A stretch of DNA of 64,000 nucleotides from Acidocella sp. KAb 2-4. GTDB taxonomy: Bacteria; Pseudomonadota; Alphaproteobacteria; Acetobacterales; Acetobacteraceae. A model generated the notes under the pieces. It saw only the letters and a list, made by a program, of their open reading frames with translations. It ran no database searches and had not been told where the DNA came from. Where the stretch lies: positions 62,001 to 126,000 of the forward strand of contig NZ_JAJDJU010000008.1 of the NCBI RefSeq assembly GCF_020567705.1, written 5' to 3'. Positions within the stretch are counted from its first letter, which is position 1; every line of letters starts with the position of its first letter. Shown piece by piece: positions 30,879-40,646 of this stretch. Both the position numbers and the translations under genes were made by a program.

Positions 30879-31778
30879 ATGAGCGCCAAGATTTTCATCG
30901 ACGGCCAGGCCGGCACCACCGGCCTCGGCATTGCCCAGCGGCTTGCCGCGATTCCCGCGATCAGCCTTGTCACGCTGGACGAGGCGAATCGCAAATCTCC
31001 CGAGGCCCGCGCCGCGGCGATGGCCGAGGCCGATCTCACCGTACTCTGCCTGCCCGATGACGCGGCGCGCGAGGCGGTGGCGATGGCGCCGAAGGGCGTG
31101 CGCATTCTCGACGCCAGCACCGCGCACCGCACCGCGCCGGGCTGGGTCTATGGCTTCCCCGAACTCGCGCCGGGGCAGGCGCGGGCGATCGCCGAGGCGC
31201 AGTTCGTCGCCAATCCCGGCTGCTACGCCACGGGCGCGATCGCGCTGCTGGCGCCGCTCATCGGCGCGGGGGTGCTGAGCGCGGACATGCCCGTGAGCAT
31301 CAACGCGGTCTCGGGCTATTCCGGCGGCGGCAAGGCGATGATCGCCGAGCACGAGCGCGACGGCGGCCCGGCCTTCGAACTCTATGCGCTGGGGCTCAAG
31401 CACAAGCATATTCCCGAGATCATGGCCTGCGCGGGCCTGACGCAGCGGCCGCTTTTCGTGCCCTCTGTCGGGCATTTCGCCCAGGGTATGCTGGTGAGCA
31501 TCCCGCTCGGCCTCGGCGGGCGCCAAGCCGAGACCTTGCGCGAGACGCTGGCCGCGCATTACGCGGGCTGCCGCTATGTGCGGGTGGCGCCGGAACTGTG
31601 GCAGGATAATCTGCGCCCCGACGCCCTGAACGGCACCAATCTGCTGGAGATTTTCGTCGCCGCCCATCAGGAGGCCGGGCACGCGGTGCTGATCGCGCGG
31701 CTGGATAATCTCGGCAAGGGCGCATCCGGCGCGGCGGTGCAGAATATCAGGCTGATGCTGGGGATGAAGGATGAGTGA
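30879..31778 (+). CDS. argC: N-acetyl-gamma-glutamyl-phosphate reductase (short type)
   Basis: A 299-residue NADPH-dependent reductase of arginine synthesis that reduces N-acetylglutamyl phosphate to the semialdehyde. It belongs to the short (type 2) ArgC group: 'IFIDGQAGTTGLGIAQRL' at the Rossmann start, the nucleophile Cys in 'FVANPGCYATGAIAL', and 'SGYSGGGKAMI'. Its last codons overlap the next start by 8 bases (ATGAGTGA), coupling it to the gamma-carbonic anhydrase gene. argH, another arginine gene, lies 1.2 kb away on the other strand. Confidence 0.95.
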   Translation: MSAKIFIDGQAGTTGLGIAQRLAAIPAISLVTLDEANRKSPEARAAAMAEADLTVLCLPDDAAREAVAMAPKGVRILDASTAHRTAPGWVYGFPELAPGQARAIAEAQFVANPGCYATGAIALLAPLIGAGVLSADMPVSINAVSGYSGGGKAMIAEHERDGGPAFELYALGLKHKHIPEIMACAGLTQRPLFVPSVGHFAQGMLVSIPLGLGGRQAETLRETLAAHYAGCRYVRVAPELWQDNLRPDALNGTNLLEIFVAAHQEAGHAVLIARLDNLGKGASGAAVQNIRLMLGMKDE

Positions 31779-32322
31779 GATGCAGAAACCGGGCGGGCTG
31801 CTTTATGCGCTGGGTAATCTCGCCCCGCAGGTGGACCCGGCGGCCTGGGTCGCCCCCACCGCCGTGCTGATCGGCGATGTGCGCATCGGCCCCGGCGCCA
31901 ATATCTGGTTCAACTGCGTGCTGCGCGGCGACACCAACCCGGTGATCGTCGGCGCGCGTAGCAATATCCAGGACGGTACGGTGATCCATGTCGACCACGG
32001 CGATCACCCGGCGATCATCGGTGACGACGTGACGGTGGGCCATTCCGCCGTCATCCATGCCTGCCGCCTGGAAAACCGCGCCTTTGTCGGCATGGGCGCC
32101 ACGGTGATGGATGGCGCGGTGATCGAAGAGGCCGGGCTGCTGGGCGCGCGCGGGCTGCTGGGGCCGGGCAAGCGCATCGGGCGGCAGGAGCTGTGGGCCG
32201 GCGCGCCAGCCAAGCTGATCCGCGCGATGAGCGACGGCGAGCGCGCCCGCTGGGACGAAACCGTGCCGCATTACCTCGGCCTGACCGACGATTACCGCCG
32301 CAAGCTGCGGCCAATCGGTTAA
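31771..32322 (+). CDS. Gamma-carbonic anhydrase-like hexapeptide protein
   Basis: A 183-residue left-handed beta-helix protein of the gamma-carbonic anhydrase (YrdA/CaiE-like) family. Hexapeptide repeats run from about residue 20 to 140, and candidate zinc histidines appear in 'TVIHVDHGDH' and 'VGHSAVIHAC'. Family members bind zinc and some hydrate CO2; others lack measurable activity, so the reaction is uncertain. It overlaps the end of argC, which suggests cotranslation. A C-terminal amphipathic helix ends the protein, as in relatives. Confidence 0.88.
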   Translation: MSEMQKPGGLLYALGNLAPQVDPAAWVAPTAVLIGDVRIGPGANIWFNCVLRGDTNPVIVGARSNIQDGTVIHVDHGDHPAIIGDDVTVGHSAVIHACRLENRAFVGMGATVMDGAVIEEAGLLGARGLLGPGKRIGRQELWAGAPAKLIRAMSDGERARWDETVPHYLGLTDDYRRKLRPIG

Positions 32323-32362
32323 TTTCCTTGGCAAAATCCGCCCGGCTTTCTAGTGTTGCGGC

Positions 32363-32977
32363 ATGACCGATACGGATTTTGATACCGCCCTCGTCACCGC
32401 TGCCTTCGCGCTCGGGGCGGAGAAAGGCTGGCGCCATGTGTCGCCCGCCGCTGCCGCCCGCCACGCCGGGCTTGATCTCGCGCAGGTGCGCGCCGCCTAT
32501 CCATGCACCGGCGCCATCCTGAAAAAATTCGGCCAGATGGCCGATGCGGTGGCGCTCACCAACGCCCTCACCGAAGGCAGCGTGCGCGACCGCCTGTTCG
32601 ACATCCTGCTCCGCCGGTTCGATTTTCTGCAGGCGCATCGCGCGGGCGTGGTGGCGCTGCTGCGGACCCTGCCATTCTGCCCGCCGCTGGCCTTGGCGAT
32701 GGCCGAGCTGAACATCGCCTCGATGGGCTGGCTGCTGGAAGGGGCGGGGGTGGACGCCACCGGTCTGCGCGGGGCGCTGGCCAAGCGCGGGCTGCTGGTG
32801 GTCTGGGCTTATGGCATCCGCGCCTGGGCCGATGACGAGAGCGAGGACCTCACCGCCACCATGGCGGCGGTGGACAAGGCGCTGGCCCGGGCCGAGGCGA
32901 TGGTGTCGCGCTTTGGCCGCCAACCCGTTGCAGACCCGGATGCACCTTTGCCGCCAGGCGCATCGCCGCTAGAGTGA
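32363..32977 (+). CDS. TetR-like regulator
   Basis: A 204-residue protein with a TetR-type helix-turn-helix at residues 12-50: an N-terminal helix, 'GWRHVSPAAAARHAGLDLAQVRAAYP' as the DNA-binding turn, then a helical ligand domain rich in Ala and Leu. Length is typical for TetR repressors. The target cannot be read; the phasin gene 42 bases downstream in the same direction is an obvious candidate partner, but no operator palindrome was spotted. A COQ9-like helical fold is a less likely reading. Confidence 0.7.
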   Translation: MTDTDFDTALVTAAFALGAEKGWRHVSPAAAARHAGLDLAQVRAAYPCTGAILKKFGQMADAVALTNALTEGSVRDRLFDILLRRFDFLQAHRAGVVALLRTLPFCPPLALAMAELNIASMGWLLEGAGVDATGLRGALAKRGLLVVWAYGIRAWADDESEDLTATMAAVDKALARAEAMVSRFGRQPVADPDAPLPPGASPLE

Positions 32978-33019
32978 CCCTGGCCGGGCAGACCGGCAAA
33001 AACAAAAGGAGCAGCCCCC

Positions 33020-33460
33020 ATGGCCGATGACAAGAAAAAGACCGCGTCCTTCATGCCGGATTTCGACATCAAGAAGATGATGGGCGAGATGAAGCTGCCC
33101 GCCGCGCCGGATATGGACGCCGTGATGGCGGCGCATAAGCGCAATCTGGAGGCGCTGACCGAGGCCAACCGCGTGGCGCTGGAAGGCGCGCAGGCCGTGG
33201 CGCGGCGGCATATGGAAATCCTGCAATCCACCATGTCCGGCCTGACCGAGACGCTGAAGGAGATGTCCACCGCGGGCAGCCCCTCCAGCCGCGCCGCCAA
33301 GCAGGCCGAGCTGCTGAAGCAGGCTTATGAAAACGCTGTGGCCAACACCAAGGAGTTGGGCGATCTGATCCAGAAATCCAACGCCGAGGCGCTGCAGAAG
33401 CTGAACGCCCGCGTCTCCGAGGCGATGGCCGAGGTGAAGGTGCTGTTCGAGAAGAAGTAA
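33020..33460 (+). CDS. Phasin-family protein
   Basis: A 146-residue phasin, a granule-associated protein that coats polyhydroxyalkanoate inclusions. A short basic/Pro start is followed by the family helix 'NLEALTEANRVALEGAQAVA' and long amphipathic coiled-coil segments, ending in charged 'KVLFEKK'. AAAAGGAG precedes the ATG. Phasin-domain proteins also occur in strains without PHA; no PHA synthase gene is present here to decide. Confidence 0.88.
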   Translation: MADDKKKTASFMPDFDIKKMMGEMKLPAAPDMDAVMAAHKRNLEALTEANRVALEGAQAVARRHMEILQSTMSGLTETLKEMSTAGSPSSRAAKQAELLKQAYENAVANTKELGDLIQKSNAEALQKLNARVSEAMAEVKVLFEKK

Positions 33461-33523
33461 CCAGGGTTTCCGCCGCCCGCGCCGGGCTTTTCGCCAGCGC
33501 GCGGGCGGCCCATAGTGGCGGCC

Positions 33524-35689
33524 ATGTGCGCCGCCCCCTTACTGTTCATCCCCGAAAAACCCACCCCGCGCCCGCTGCTGAAACCGCTGCGGGTGGTCTC
33601 CGAATATTCGCCGAGCGGTGACCAGCCCACCGCCATCACCGCGCTCGTGGGCGGCCTTGAGGCGCGGGAGCGCGACCAGGTGCTGCTCGGCGTCACCGGC
33701 TCGGGCAAGACCTTCACCATGGCCAAGGTGATCGAGGCGGCGCAGCGCCCTGCTCTGGTGCTCGCCCCCAACAAGACCCTGGCCGCGCAGCTCTACGGGG
33801 AGATGAAGGCGTTCTTCCCCGATAACGCGGTCGAGTATTTCGTCTCCTACTACGATTACTACCAGCCCGAGGCCTATGTGCCGCGCTCGGACACGTATAT
33901 CGAGAAAGACAGCGCCATCAACGAGACCATCGACCGCATGCGCCACGCCGCCACCCAGGCGCTGCTGGAGCGCGGCGATGTCATCATCGTCGCCTCGGTT
34001 TCGTGCATTTACGGCATCGGCTCGGTCGAGACCTATTCCAAGATGGTGGTGCGTCTCGAAACCGGCGGGCGTATCGAGCGCGACGCCTTGGCCAAGGCGC
34101 TGGTCGATCTGCAATACCGCCGCAATGATGCCGCCTTCACCCGCGGCACGTTCCGCCTGCGCGGCGAAACGGTGGACATCTTCCCCAGCCAATATGAGGA
34201 CCGGGCCTGGCGTGTCACCCTGTTCGGTGATGAGATTGAGAAGATCAGCGAGTTCGACCCGCTGACCGGCGAGCAGGTGACGGTGCTGGACACGATCTCG
34301 ATCTACGCCAACAGCCATTACGTCACCCCGCGCCCGACGCTGAATCAGGCGATCACCAAGATCAAGGCCGAGCTGAAGCAACGGCTGGATGAGTTCACCG
34401 CCGCCGGCAAGCTGCTGGAGGCCGAGCGGCTCCTGCAACGCACGACCTTCGATATCGAGATGCTGGAAACCACCGGCGTGTGCAAAGGCATCGAGAATTA
34501 TTCCCGCTATCTCTCCGGCCGCAACCCCGGCGAGCCGCCGCCGACGCTGTTCGAGTATCTGCCCGATAACGCGCTGCTCTTCGTGGATGAGAGCCATGTC
34601 ACCGTGCCGCAGATCGGCGGCATGTTCAAAGGCGACTTCAACCGCAAATCGGTACTTTCGGAATATGGTTTCCGGCTGCCGAGCTGCATCGATAACCGTC
34701 CGCTGAAATTCGAGGAATGGGAGAGTTACCGCCCGCAATCCGTGTTCGTTTCCGCCACCCCCGGCCCGTGGGAACTGGAGCGCACCGGCGGCGTGTTCGC
34801 CGAGCAGGTGATCCGCCCGACCGGGCTGGTCGATCCGGTGACCGAGATCCGCCCGGTTGAGCATCAGGTGGATGATCTGCTGGGCGAATGCCGGGCCGTG
34901 GTGGCCAAGGGCGGGCGCGTGCTGGTGACCACGCTGACCAAGCGCATGGCCGAGGACCTTACCGAATATCTGGGCGAGCAGGGGCTGAAGGTGCGCTATC
35001 TGCACTCGGATATAGACACGCTCGAGCGCATCGAGATCATCCGCGATCTGCGCCTGGGCGCCTATGACGTGCTGGTGGGCATCAACCTGCTGCGCGAGGG
35101 GCTGGATATTCCCGAATGCATGCTCGTCGCCATTCTGGATGCCGACAAGGAGGGCTTCCTGCGCTCCGTCACCTCGCTGGTGCAGACCATTGGCCGCGCC
35201 GCGCGCAATGTCGAGGGGCGGGTGATCCTGTATGCCGACACGCTGACCAATTCGCTGAAGACCGCCATCGCCGAGACCGAGCGGCGCCGGACCAAGCAGA
35301 TCGCCTGGAATGAGGCGCATGGCATCACGCCCCAAAGCGTGAAGAAGAATATCGGCGAGGTCATCCACTCAGTGTTCGAGCAGGATTACGTCACGGTCGC
35401 GCCGGTCAAGGACTCGGCGGCCGACGAGTTCGTGGGCAAGGATCTCGGCGCCGTCATCGCCACGCTGGAGACGCGCATGCGCAAGGCGGCCGGGGATCTG
35501 GAATTCGAGGAGGCTGCCCGGCTGCGCGACGAGATCAAGCGGCTGGAGGCGCTGGCTCTGGGGCTGGCGCCGCCGCCCATGCCGCGCTCCTCGCCACGGC
35601 CGCGCGGGCCCACGCCGCTCGGCCCCGGCGGCGGCGGTTACGACCCGGCCAGCCGCAAGGGCAAGGGCCGGGCCAAGCGCCCGCGCTGA
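33524..35689 (+). CDS. uvrB: UvrABC system protein B
   Basis: A 721-residue UvrB, the damage-verification subunit of nucleotide excision repair. The Walker A '[14 protein letters not shown]' starts near residue 56, the beta-hairpin is '[16 protein letters not shown]', helicase motifs include '[10 protein letters not shown]' and '[12 protein letters not shown]', and a UVR domain lies near residue 640-670 before a Pro/Arg-rich basic tail ending in [11 protein letters not shown] used the ATG at 33524; a GTG three codons earlier (33515) is equally possible. uvrD is also in this window. Confidence 0.97.
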   Translation: MCAAPLLFIPEKPTPRPLLKPLRVVSEYSPSGDQPTAITALVGGLEARERDQVLLGVTGSGKTFTMAKVIEAAQRPALVLAPNKTLAAQLYGEMKAFFPDNAVEYFVSYYDYYQPEAYVPRSDTYIEKDSAINETIDRMRHAATQALLERGDVIIVASVSCIYGIGSVETYSKMVVRLETGGRIERDALAKALVDLQYRRNDAAFTRGTFRLRGETVDIFPSQYEDRAWRVTLFGDEIEKISEFDPLTGEQVTVLDTISIYANSHYVTPRPTLNQAITKIKAELKQRLDEFTAAGKLLEAERLLQRTTFDIEMLETTGVCKGIENYSRYLSGRNPGEPPPTLFEYLPDNALLFVDESHVTVPQIGGMFKGDFNRKSVLSEYGFRLPSCIDNRPLKFEEWESYRPQSVFVSATPGPWELERTGGVFAEQVIRPTGLVDPVTEIRPVEHQVDDLLGECRAVVAKGGRVLVTTLTKRMAEDLTEYLGEQGLKVRYLHSDIDTLERIEIIRDLRLGAYDVLVGINLLREGLDIPECMLVAILDADKEGFLRSVTSLVQTIGRAARNVEGRVILYADTLTNSLKTAIAETERRRTKQIAWNEAHGITPQSVKKNIGEVIHSVFEQDYVTVAPVKDSAADEFVGKDLGAVIATLETRMRKAAGDLEFEEAARLRDEIKRLEALALGLAPPPMPRSSPRPRGPTPLGPGGGGYDPASRKGKGRAKRPR

Positions 35690-35763
35690 GCCTCGCGGCG
35701 AATTGCGTTGCTCCGCCGCGCCCGCGGGCCTATCCTCGGCGTAACAAACAAGGAGGTTGGGTC

Positions 35764-36255
35764 ATGCTCCGGCGTCTTCTGGTCACATCCCTGGCGTTCA
35801 CCATGGCGCTCACCCCGGCGGCGCGGGCCGATAGTCCGCAACCCGAGCCGGCGGCGCTCAGCAAGTTGCAGCAGATGGTTGATAATCTCGGCTACACCAC
35901 GCAGCTCGCCAGCGACAAGCAATCCTTCGCCATCCAATGGAACGGCGATTACGACTACCGGGTGCATTTCGACCTCTCGCAGGATGGTTCGCTCGGCTAC
36001 GCCTATGTCGATATCGACACCTACAAGAGTGACGACCTCGCCAAACTCAATCTGGTGAAGCTGCTGGAGGCGAGCGATGTCGGCGATTTCTATTTCTCGA
36101 TGGAGAACGGCGCGGATGGCGAGACCCTCTATGCCAACGCCATCATCCCGCTGAACAGCCTAACACCTCAGAATTTGCGCGGCACGCTGCAGGGCATGAA
36201 CGACAAGCTCAGCGCCAGCGCCCAGACTTGGGACACCAGCCAGTGGAAGAAATGA
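35764..36255 (+). CDS. Secreted YbjN-like protein
   Basis: A 163-residue protein with a signal peptide ending 'TPAARAD' and a small alpha/beta domain ('LSKLQQMVDNLGYTTQL', then alternating strands 'FAIQWNGDYDYRVHFDLS'). The layout resembles the YbjN/type III chaperone-like fold found in many secreted alphaproteobacterial proteins, but this is a weak fold-level call. A strong AAGGAGG ribosome-binding site precedes the ATG, suggesting good expression. It is followed 51 bases later by the EipB-like gene in the same direction, probably in one unit. Confidence 0.6.
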   Translation: MLRRLLVTSLAFTMALTPAARADSPQPEPAALSKLQQMVDNLGYTTQLASDKQSFAIQWNGDYDYRVHFDLSQDGSLGYAYVDIDTYKSDDLAKLNLVKLLEASDVGDFYFSMENGADGETLYANAIIPLNSLTPQNLRGTLQGMNDKLSASAQTWDTSQWKK

Positions 36256-36306
36256 CGGGGGCGGATGGGGTTTGACGGCAGGCGGGCCAGGCGGGAAGAT
36301 GCGGGC

Positions 36307-37089
36307 ATGAAATCAGCTCTTGCCCTGCTTGCCCTGCTGCTTCCCGGACTCGCCCAGGCCGACGGCCTGACCGGCCAGCACGCGCTCTACACGCTCACCC
36401 TCTCCAAACTGCGCACGCATGACATCACCGGCGCCACCGGGCAGATGAGCTTTGACGTGGTGGATGGCTGCACCGGCTGGGCCACGACCCAGCATATGAC
36501 GCTGATCCTGCGCAATACCGATGGCACGCTGAACAAATCGGTGAGTGATTACATCACCTGGGAGAGCAAGGACGGCAAGACGCTGACCTTCACCCTGCGC
36601 GAGAGCGATAATGACGGCAAGGAGCAGATCGACGATGCCGGCACCGCCACGCGCAACCCCGATGGCAGCGGGCTGGTCACCTACACCACCCCAGCCAACA
36701 CCATGCTCAAGCTGCCCAAGGGCACGCTATTCCCGATGATGCATACCGAGGCGCTGCTCGCCGCGGCCCGGGCGGGTAAGAAATTCATCGCCCCGCCGCT
36801 GTTCGACGGCACCTCCGCCGATGGCGCCCAGGCCACCTTCGTCACCGAGCTAGGCAGCCACCCGGCGGAAAAGATGGATTGGCCGGTGCTGGACAAGATC
36901 CCCAGCGCGGATGTCGATATCGCCTTTTTCTCGCGCAAGAATGACGACGAGACGCCGAATTTCCGCACCTCGATGCGCTATTTCGAGGATGGGGTGGCGA
37001 CCAATCTGGTGCTCGATTTCGGTGATTTCGAGATGACCGGCAAGCTCACCAAGCTGAGCATCCCGCCCTCACCCTGCAAAGGCCAGTAA
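36307..37089 (+). CDS. eipB: EipB-like periplasmic protein (DUF1849)
   Basis: A 260-residue secreted protein with signal peptide 'ALLALLLPGLAQA' and the DUF1849/EipB beta-spiral domain: 'HALYTLTLSK', 'TGQMSFDVVDGCTGWATTQ', 'DYITWESKDG' and 'DVDIAFFSRKNDD'. In Brucella EipB maintains envelope integrity and holds a disulfide between an early and a C-terminal cysteine. The same two cysteines are here, Cys55 and Cys257, the latter in the last residues 'PSPCKGQ'. I used the ATG at 36307, directly before the signal peptide. It converges on metH. Confidence 0.9.
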   Translation: MKSALALLALLLPGLAQADGLTGQHALYTLTLSKLRTHDITGATGQMSFDVVDGCTGWATTQHMTLILRNTDGTLNKSVSDYITWESKDGKTLTFTLRESDNDGKEQIDDAGTATRNPDGSGLVTYTTPANTMLKLPKGTLFPMMHTEALLAAARAGKKFIAPPLFDGTSADGAQATFVTELGSHPAEKMDWPVLDKIPSADVDIAFFSRKNDDETPNFRTSMRYFEDGVATNLVLDFGDFEMTGKLTKLSIPPSPCKGQ

Positions 37090-37122
37090 CCGCCCCCGCG
37101 CCATGCCGGCGCGGGGTGGCGG
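37090..37122. terminator. Hairpin between eipB and metH
   Basis: CCGCC + CCCGCGCC (37090-37102) pairs with GGCGCGGG + GGCGG (37108-37115 and 37118-37122) with a two-base bulge and a five-base loop. There is no T-run on either side, so it may block readthrough between the convergent genes without being a classical terminator. Confidence 0.45.
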
Positions 37123-37125
37123 CAT

Positions 37126-40100
37126 TCACACCGAGAAATATTTGGCGTGCCGGTTGAGCACGACGATGGCGCTCGTCGATTGCTCGGGGTGGAGCTGGAA
37201 CTCGTCGGATAGCGACACGCCAATGCGCTCCGCCCCCAGCAGCTTCAGCAATTGCTCCTGGTCCTCCAGCTTGGGGCAGGCGGGGTAGCCAAAGGAGTAG
37301 CGCGAGCCGCGATAGGATTGCTGCAACAGCTTGTCCATGTCGCGGTCATCCTCGGCGGCGAAGCCCAGCTCGGCGCGGATGCGCTTATGCGTGTACTCCG
37401 CCAGCGCCTCGGCCATCTCCACCGAGAAGCCGTGCAGGTAGAGATAATCCTGATAGCGATGATCCTCGAACCAGGCGCGCGCCACTTCCGAGGCGCGTTG
37501 CCCCATCGTCACCACCTGCAACCCGATCACGCCGCGCCCATCCTCGATATCGGGTAGGAAATCGGCGATGCACTCGCCATCCTGGCGCGGCTGGCGGGGC
37601 AGGGCGAAGCGTGCGGCTTCGGTCGTGCCGTCCTGCTCGAACAGCACCAGATCATTGCCCTGGCCGGCGGCTTTCCAATATCCATAGATCGCCTGCGGGT
37701 GCAGGATCTGCTCGGCCTCGCAAATGTCGAGCATGCGTTTCATCACCGGGCGCAGCTCGTGGCGCGCCCAGCCCATGAACTCCTCCAGGCTCTTGCCCTG
37801 CTTGCGGAAGCCCCATTGGAACTGGAACAGCGAACGCTCGTTAATGAACGGCACCACGGCCTTGGGCGCGGCCTCGATCACCTTGGCGCCCCAGAAGGGC
37901 GGGGCGAGCGCCGGCTCCTCGGCGTTCAACCGGCGGCGGCGGGTCTGCACCTCCCGCACATCCACGGGGGCGAAGGCGGCTGCGGCGGCGGTGCCCAAGG
38001 TGCGGCGGGTGTTGCGTGCCTTGCCCGCGCGCTTGGCCTGGATCGCGGCGAGGTAGTCGTCGAACCCGTTGGAGGTGATGCGGTCCATCAAATGCAGCCC
38101 GTCGAAGGCGTCGCGCGCATAGGCGACGCGGCCGCTTTCATAGGCGGCGACGCAATCTTCCTCGACATAGTTGCGCGTCAGCGCCGCGCCGCCCAGCACC
38201 ACCGGAATATCCAGCCCCTGGCGGGACATTTCCTCCAGGTTCTCGCGCATCACCACGGTGGATTTCACCAGCAGGCCGGACATGCCGATGGCATGGGCGC
38301 GGTGCTCCTTGGCCGCCGCGATCATATCCGCCAGAGGCACCTTGATGCCGAGATTGATGACCTTGTAGCCGTTATTGGTGAGGATGATATCGACAAGGTT
38401 CTTGCCGATGTCATGCACGTCGCCCTTCACGGTGGCCAGCACCATGATCCCGCGCTCCTCGCCCGCCACGCGCTCCATCAGCGGCTCCAGATGCGCCACC
38501 GCGGCCTTCATTGTCTCCGCCGATTGCAGCACGAAGGGCAGTTGCATCTTGCCCGCGCCGAACAGTTCACCCACCACCTTCATGCCGTCGAGCAGGATGG
38601 TGTTGATGATGTCGAGCGGCTTGTAGCTTTGCAGCGCCTCGTCGAGATCGGCTTCCAGCCCCTTGCGGTCGCCGTCCACGATGCGGTCCTTCAGCCGCCC
38701 CTCCACCGTTTCCGCGCGCTTCTTCTTGGTGGCGTCGGCGGCCTTGCGGTCGGCGAACATCTCCAGCAGCTTTTGCAGCGGGTCGTAGCCCTCCGCGCGG
38801 CGGTCATAGATCAGATCCTCGCAGACCTTTACCTCTTCCGGGTCGATCAGATGCAGCGGGCGGATCTTGCTGACATGCACGATCGCCCCGGTCATGCCCG
38901 CGCGCACCGCGTGGTCGAGGAACACCGAGTTCAGCACCGCGCGCGCGGCGGGGTTGAGGCCGAAGGAGATGTTGGACAGGCCAAGGATGATCTGGATATC
39001 CGGAAACTCGTCGCGGATCGCCTTGATGCCCTCCAGCGTCCACAGGCCGAGCTTGCGGTCATCCTCATTGCCGGTGGCGATGGTGAAGGTCAGCGGGTCG
39101 ATCAGCAGATCGGACTGCGCCAGCCCGTAGCGGTCGCAGGCGAAATCGACCAGGCGGCGCGCGATGCGCAGCTTGTCCTCCGCCGTCTTCGCCATGCCCA
39201 CCTCGTCGATGGTGAGCGCGATCACCGCGGCGCCGAATTTCTTCGCCAGCGCCATGCGGTCGGCGGCATGGTGCTCGCCATCCTCGAAATTGATCGAGTT
39301 GATGATCGGCTTGCCGCCATGCAGCTTCAGCGCCGCCTCGATCACCGGCGTCTCGGTCGAGTCGATCACCAGCGGCGCGTTCACCGAGGCGGTGAAGCGG
39401 GTGATCACCTCGTTCATCTCCGCGATCTCGTTGCGTCCGACGAAGGCGGTGCAGATATCCAGCGCGTTGGAGGCTTCCGCCACCTGCTCGCGGCCCATCG
39501 CCACGCAGCCATCCCAGTCGCCCGCTTCCTGCAGCTCGCGCCATTTTTTCGAGCCATTGGCGTTGCAGCGCTCGCCGATGGAGAAATAGGAATTCTCCTG
39601 GCGCAGCGGCACGGGCGCGTAGAGGCTGGCCACCGAGGGCACCCAGTGGAATTTCCGCGCCACCGGCGCCGGGCGCGGGGCGCCAAGCTTGCGCAGCATC
39701 GCATCCAGCGCCTCGATATGCGGGATGCTCGTGCCGCAACAGCCGCCGATCAGGTTTACCCCGTCCTCGACCACGAAACGCTCCACCCAGCTCGCCATTT
39801 CCTCGCCGCCGAGGGGGTAGTGGGTCTTGCCGTCCACCAGCTCGGGCAGCCCCGCATTGGGCTGCACGGAGATCTTGCCCGGCCAGTTCTGGCTCAGCCA
39901 GCGCACATGCTCGGCCATTTCCTGCGGGCCGGTGGCGCAGTTCAGCCCCATCAGCGGCACATCCAGCGCGTGGATGACGGTGGCGGCGGCGGCGATATCA
40001 GGACCGACCAGCAGCGTGCCGGTGGTTTCCACCGTCACCTGCACGAAGATGGGGATATCGCGCTTGGCCGCGGCCAAAGCCCGCTTGGCGCCGTTTACCG

Positions 40101-40608
40101 CGGCTTTGATCTGCAGCGTGTCCTGGCAGGTCTCGATCAGCAGCGCGTCCACCCCGCCCGCGAGGAGCCCCTGCGACTGCACGAACAGCGCCTCCTCCAG
40201 CGGGTCGTAGGCGATGTTGCCCAGGCTCGGCAGCTTGGTGCCCGGCCCGATGCTGCCCACCACCCAGCGCTGGCGCCCATCGGCGAAGGACTCGGCGGCC
40301 TCGCGCGCCAGCTCGCCGGCGATTTTGTTGATCTCGAAGGCGCGGTCGGTGAGGTCAAACTCGCCCAGCGTGATCGGCGAGCCGCCGAAGCTGTTGGTCT
40401 GCACCATGTCCGACCCGGCGGCGTAGTAGCCGCGATGGATCTCGCGCACGAGATCCGGGCGCGACAGGTTCAGCACCTCGGTGCAGTTTTCCCGGTCCCA
40501 GAAATCCTTTTCCAGGTCGAGTGTGAGCGCCTGCACGCGCGAACCCATGCCGCCGTCGCAGAGCAGGACGTTTTTGGAGAGAGCTTCGAGAAGATGTGGC
40601 CGTGACAT
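37126..40608 (-). CDS. metH: Cobalamin-dependent methionine synthase
   Basis: A 1160-residue full-length MetH that transfers the methyl group of 5-methyltetrahydrofolate via cobalamin to homocysteine. In order: homocysteine domain with zinc cysteines in 'LNCATG' (about 221) and 'GGCCGTS' (about 287-288); pterin domain starting 'SIGERCNANGSKKW'; cap domain; B12 domain with 'VKGDVHDIGKNLVDII' (cobalt ligand histidine near 730); and the C-terminal SAM-binding reactivation domain ending 'LNRHAKYFSV'. The ATG at 40608 gives MSRPHLLEALSK. Only 38 bases separate it from the divergent small gene, too little for a cobalamin or SAM/SAH riboswitch leader. Confidence 0.97.
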   Translation of the reverse strand: MSRPHLLEALSKNVLLCDGGMGSRVQALTLDLEKDFWDRENCTEVLNLSRPDLVREIHRGYYAAGSDMVQTNSFGGSPITLGEFDLTDRAFEINKIAGELAREAAESFADGRQRWVVGSIGPGTKLPSLGNIAYDPLEEALFVQSQGLLAGGVDALLIETCQDTLQIKAAVNGAKRALAAAKRDIPIFVQVTVETTGTLLVGPDIAAAATVIHALDVPLMGLNCATGPQEMAEHVRWLSQNWPGKISVQPNAGLPELVDGKTHYPLGGEEMASWVERFVVEDGVNLIGGCCGTSIPHIEALDAMLRKLGAPRPAPVARKFHWVPSVASLYAPVPLRQENSYFSIGERCNANGSKKWRELQEAGDWDGCVAMGREQVAEASNALDICTAFVGRNEIAEMNEVITRFTASVNAPLVIDSTETPVIEAALKLHGGKPIINSINFEDGEHHAADRMALAKKFGAAVIALTIDEVGMAKTAEDKLRIARRLVDFACDRYGLAQSDLLIDPLTFTIATGNEDDRKLGLWTLEGIKAIRDEFPDIQIILGLSNISFGLNPAARAVLNSVFLDHAVRAGMTGAIVHVSKIRPLHLIDPEEVKVCEDLIYDRRAEGYDPLQKLLEMFADRKAADATKKKRAETVEGRLKDRIVDGDRKGLEADLDEALQSYKPLDIINTILLDGMKVVGELFGAGKMQLPFVLQSAETMKAAVAHLEPLMERVAGEERGIMVLATVKGDVHDIGKNLVDIILTNNGYKVINLGIKVPLADMIAAAKEHRAHAIGMSGLLVKSTVVMRENLEEMSRQGLDIPVVLGGAALTRNYVEEDCVAAYESGRVAYARDAFDGLHLMDRITSNGFDDYLAAIQAKRAGKARNTRRTLGTAAAAAFAPVDVREVQTRRRRLNAEEPALAPPFWGAKVIEAAPKAVVPFINERSLFQFQWGFRKQGKSLEEFMGWARHELRPVMKRMLDICEAEQILHPQAIYGYWKAAGQGNDLVLFEQDGTTEAARFALPRQPRQDGECIADFLPDIEDGRGVIGLQVVTMGQRASEVARAWFEDHRYQDYLYLHGFSVEMAEALAEYTHKRIRAELGFAAEDDRDMDKLLQQSYRGSRYSFGYPACPKLEDQEQLLKLLGAERIGVSLSDEFQLHPEQSTSAIVVLNRHAKYFSV

Positions 40609-40646
40609 GCTTGTCAGATACACCGCCTTGCCCCCATGTCCAGCCA

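Noticed and set aside
37699-40605. A 968-codon open frame on the plus strand
   Set aside because: It is exactly antisense to metH, is rich in His, Arg and Gln as expected of a mirror frame in GC-rich DNA, and has no recognisable domain. Similar antisense frames over fusA (61555-63861), uvrD (14699-16936), pepF and uvrB were dropped for the same reason.
40609-40646. Cobalamin or SAH riboswitch before metH
   Set aside because: Only 38 bases separate metH from the divergent gene, too short for either element, and no such motif is seen.
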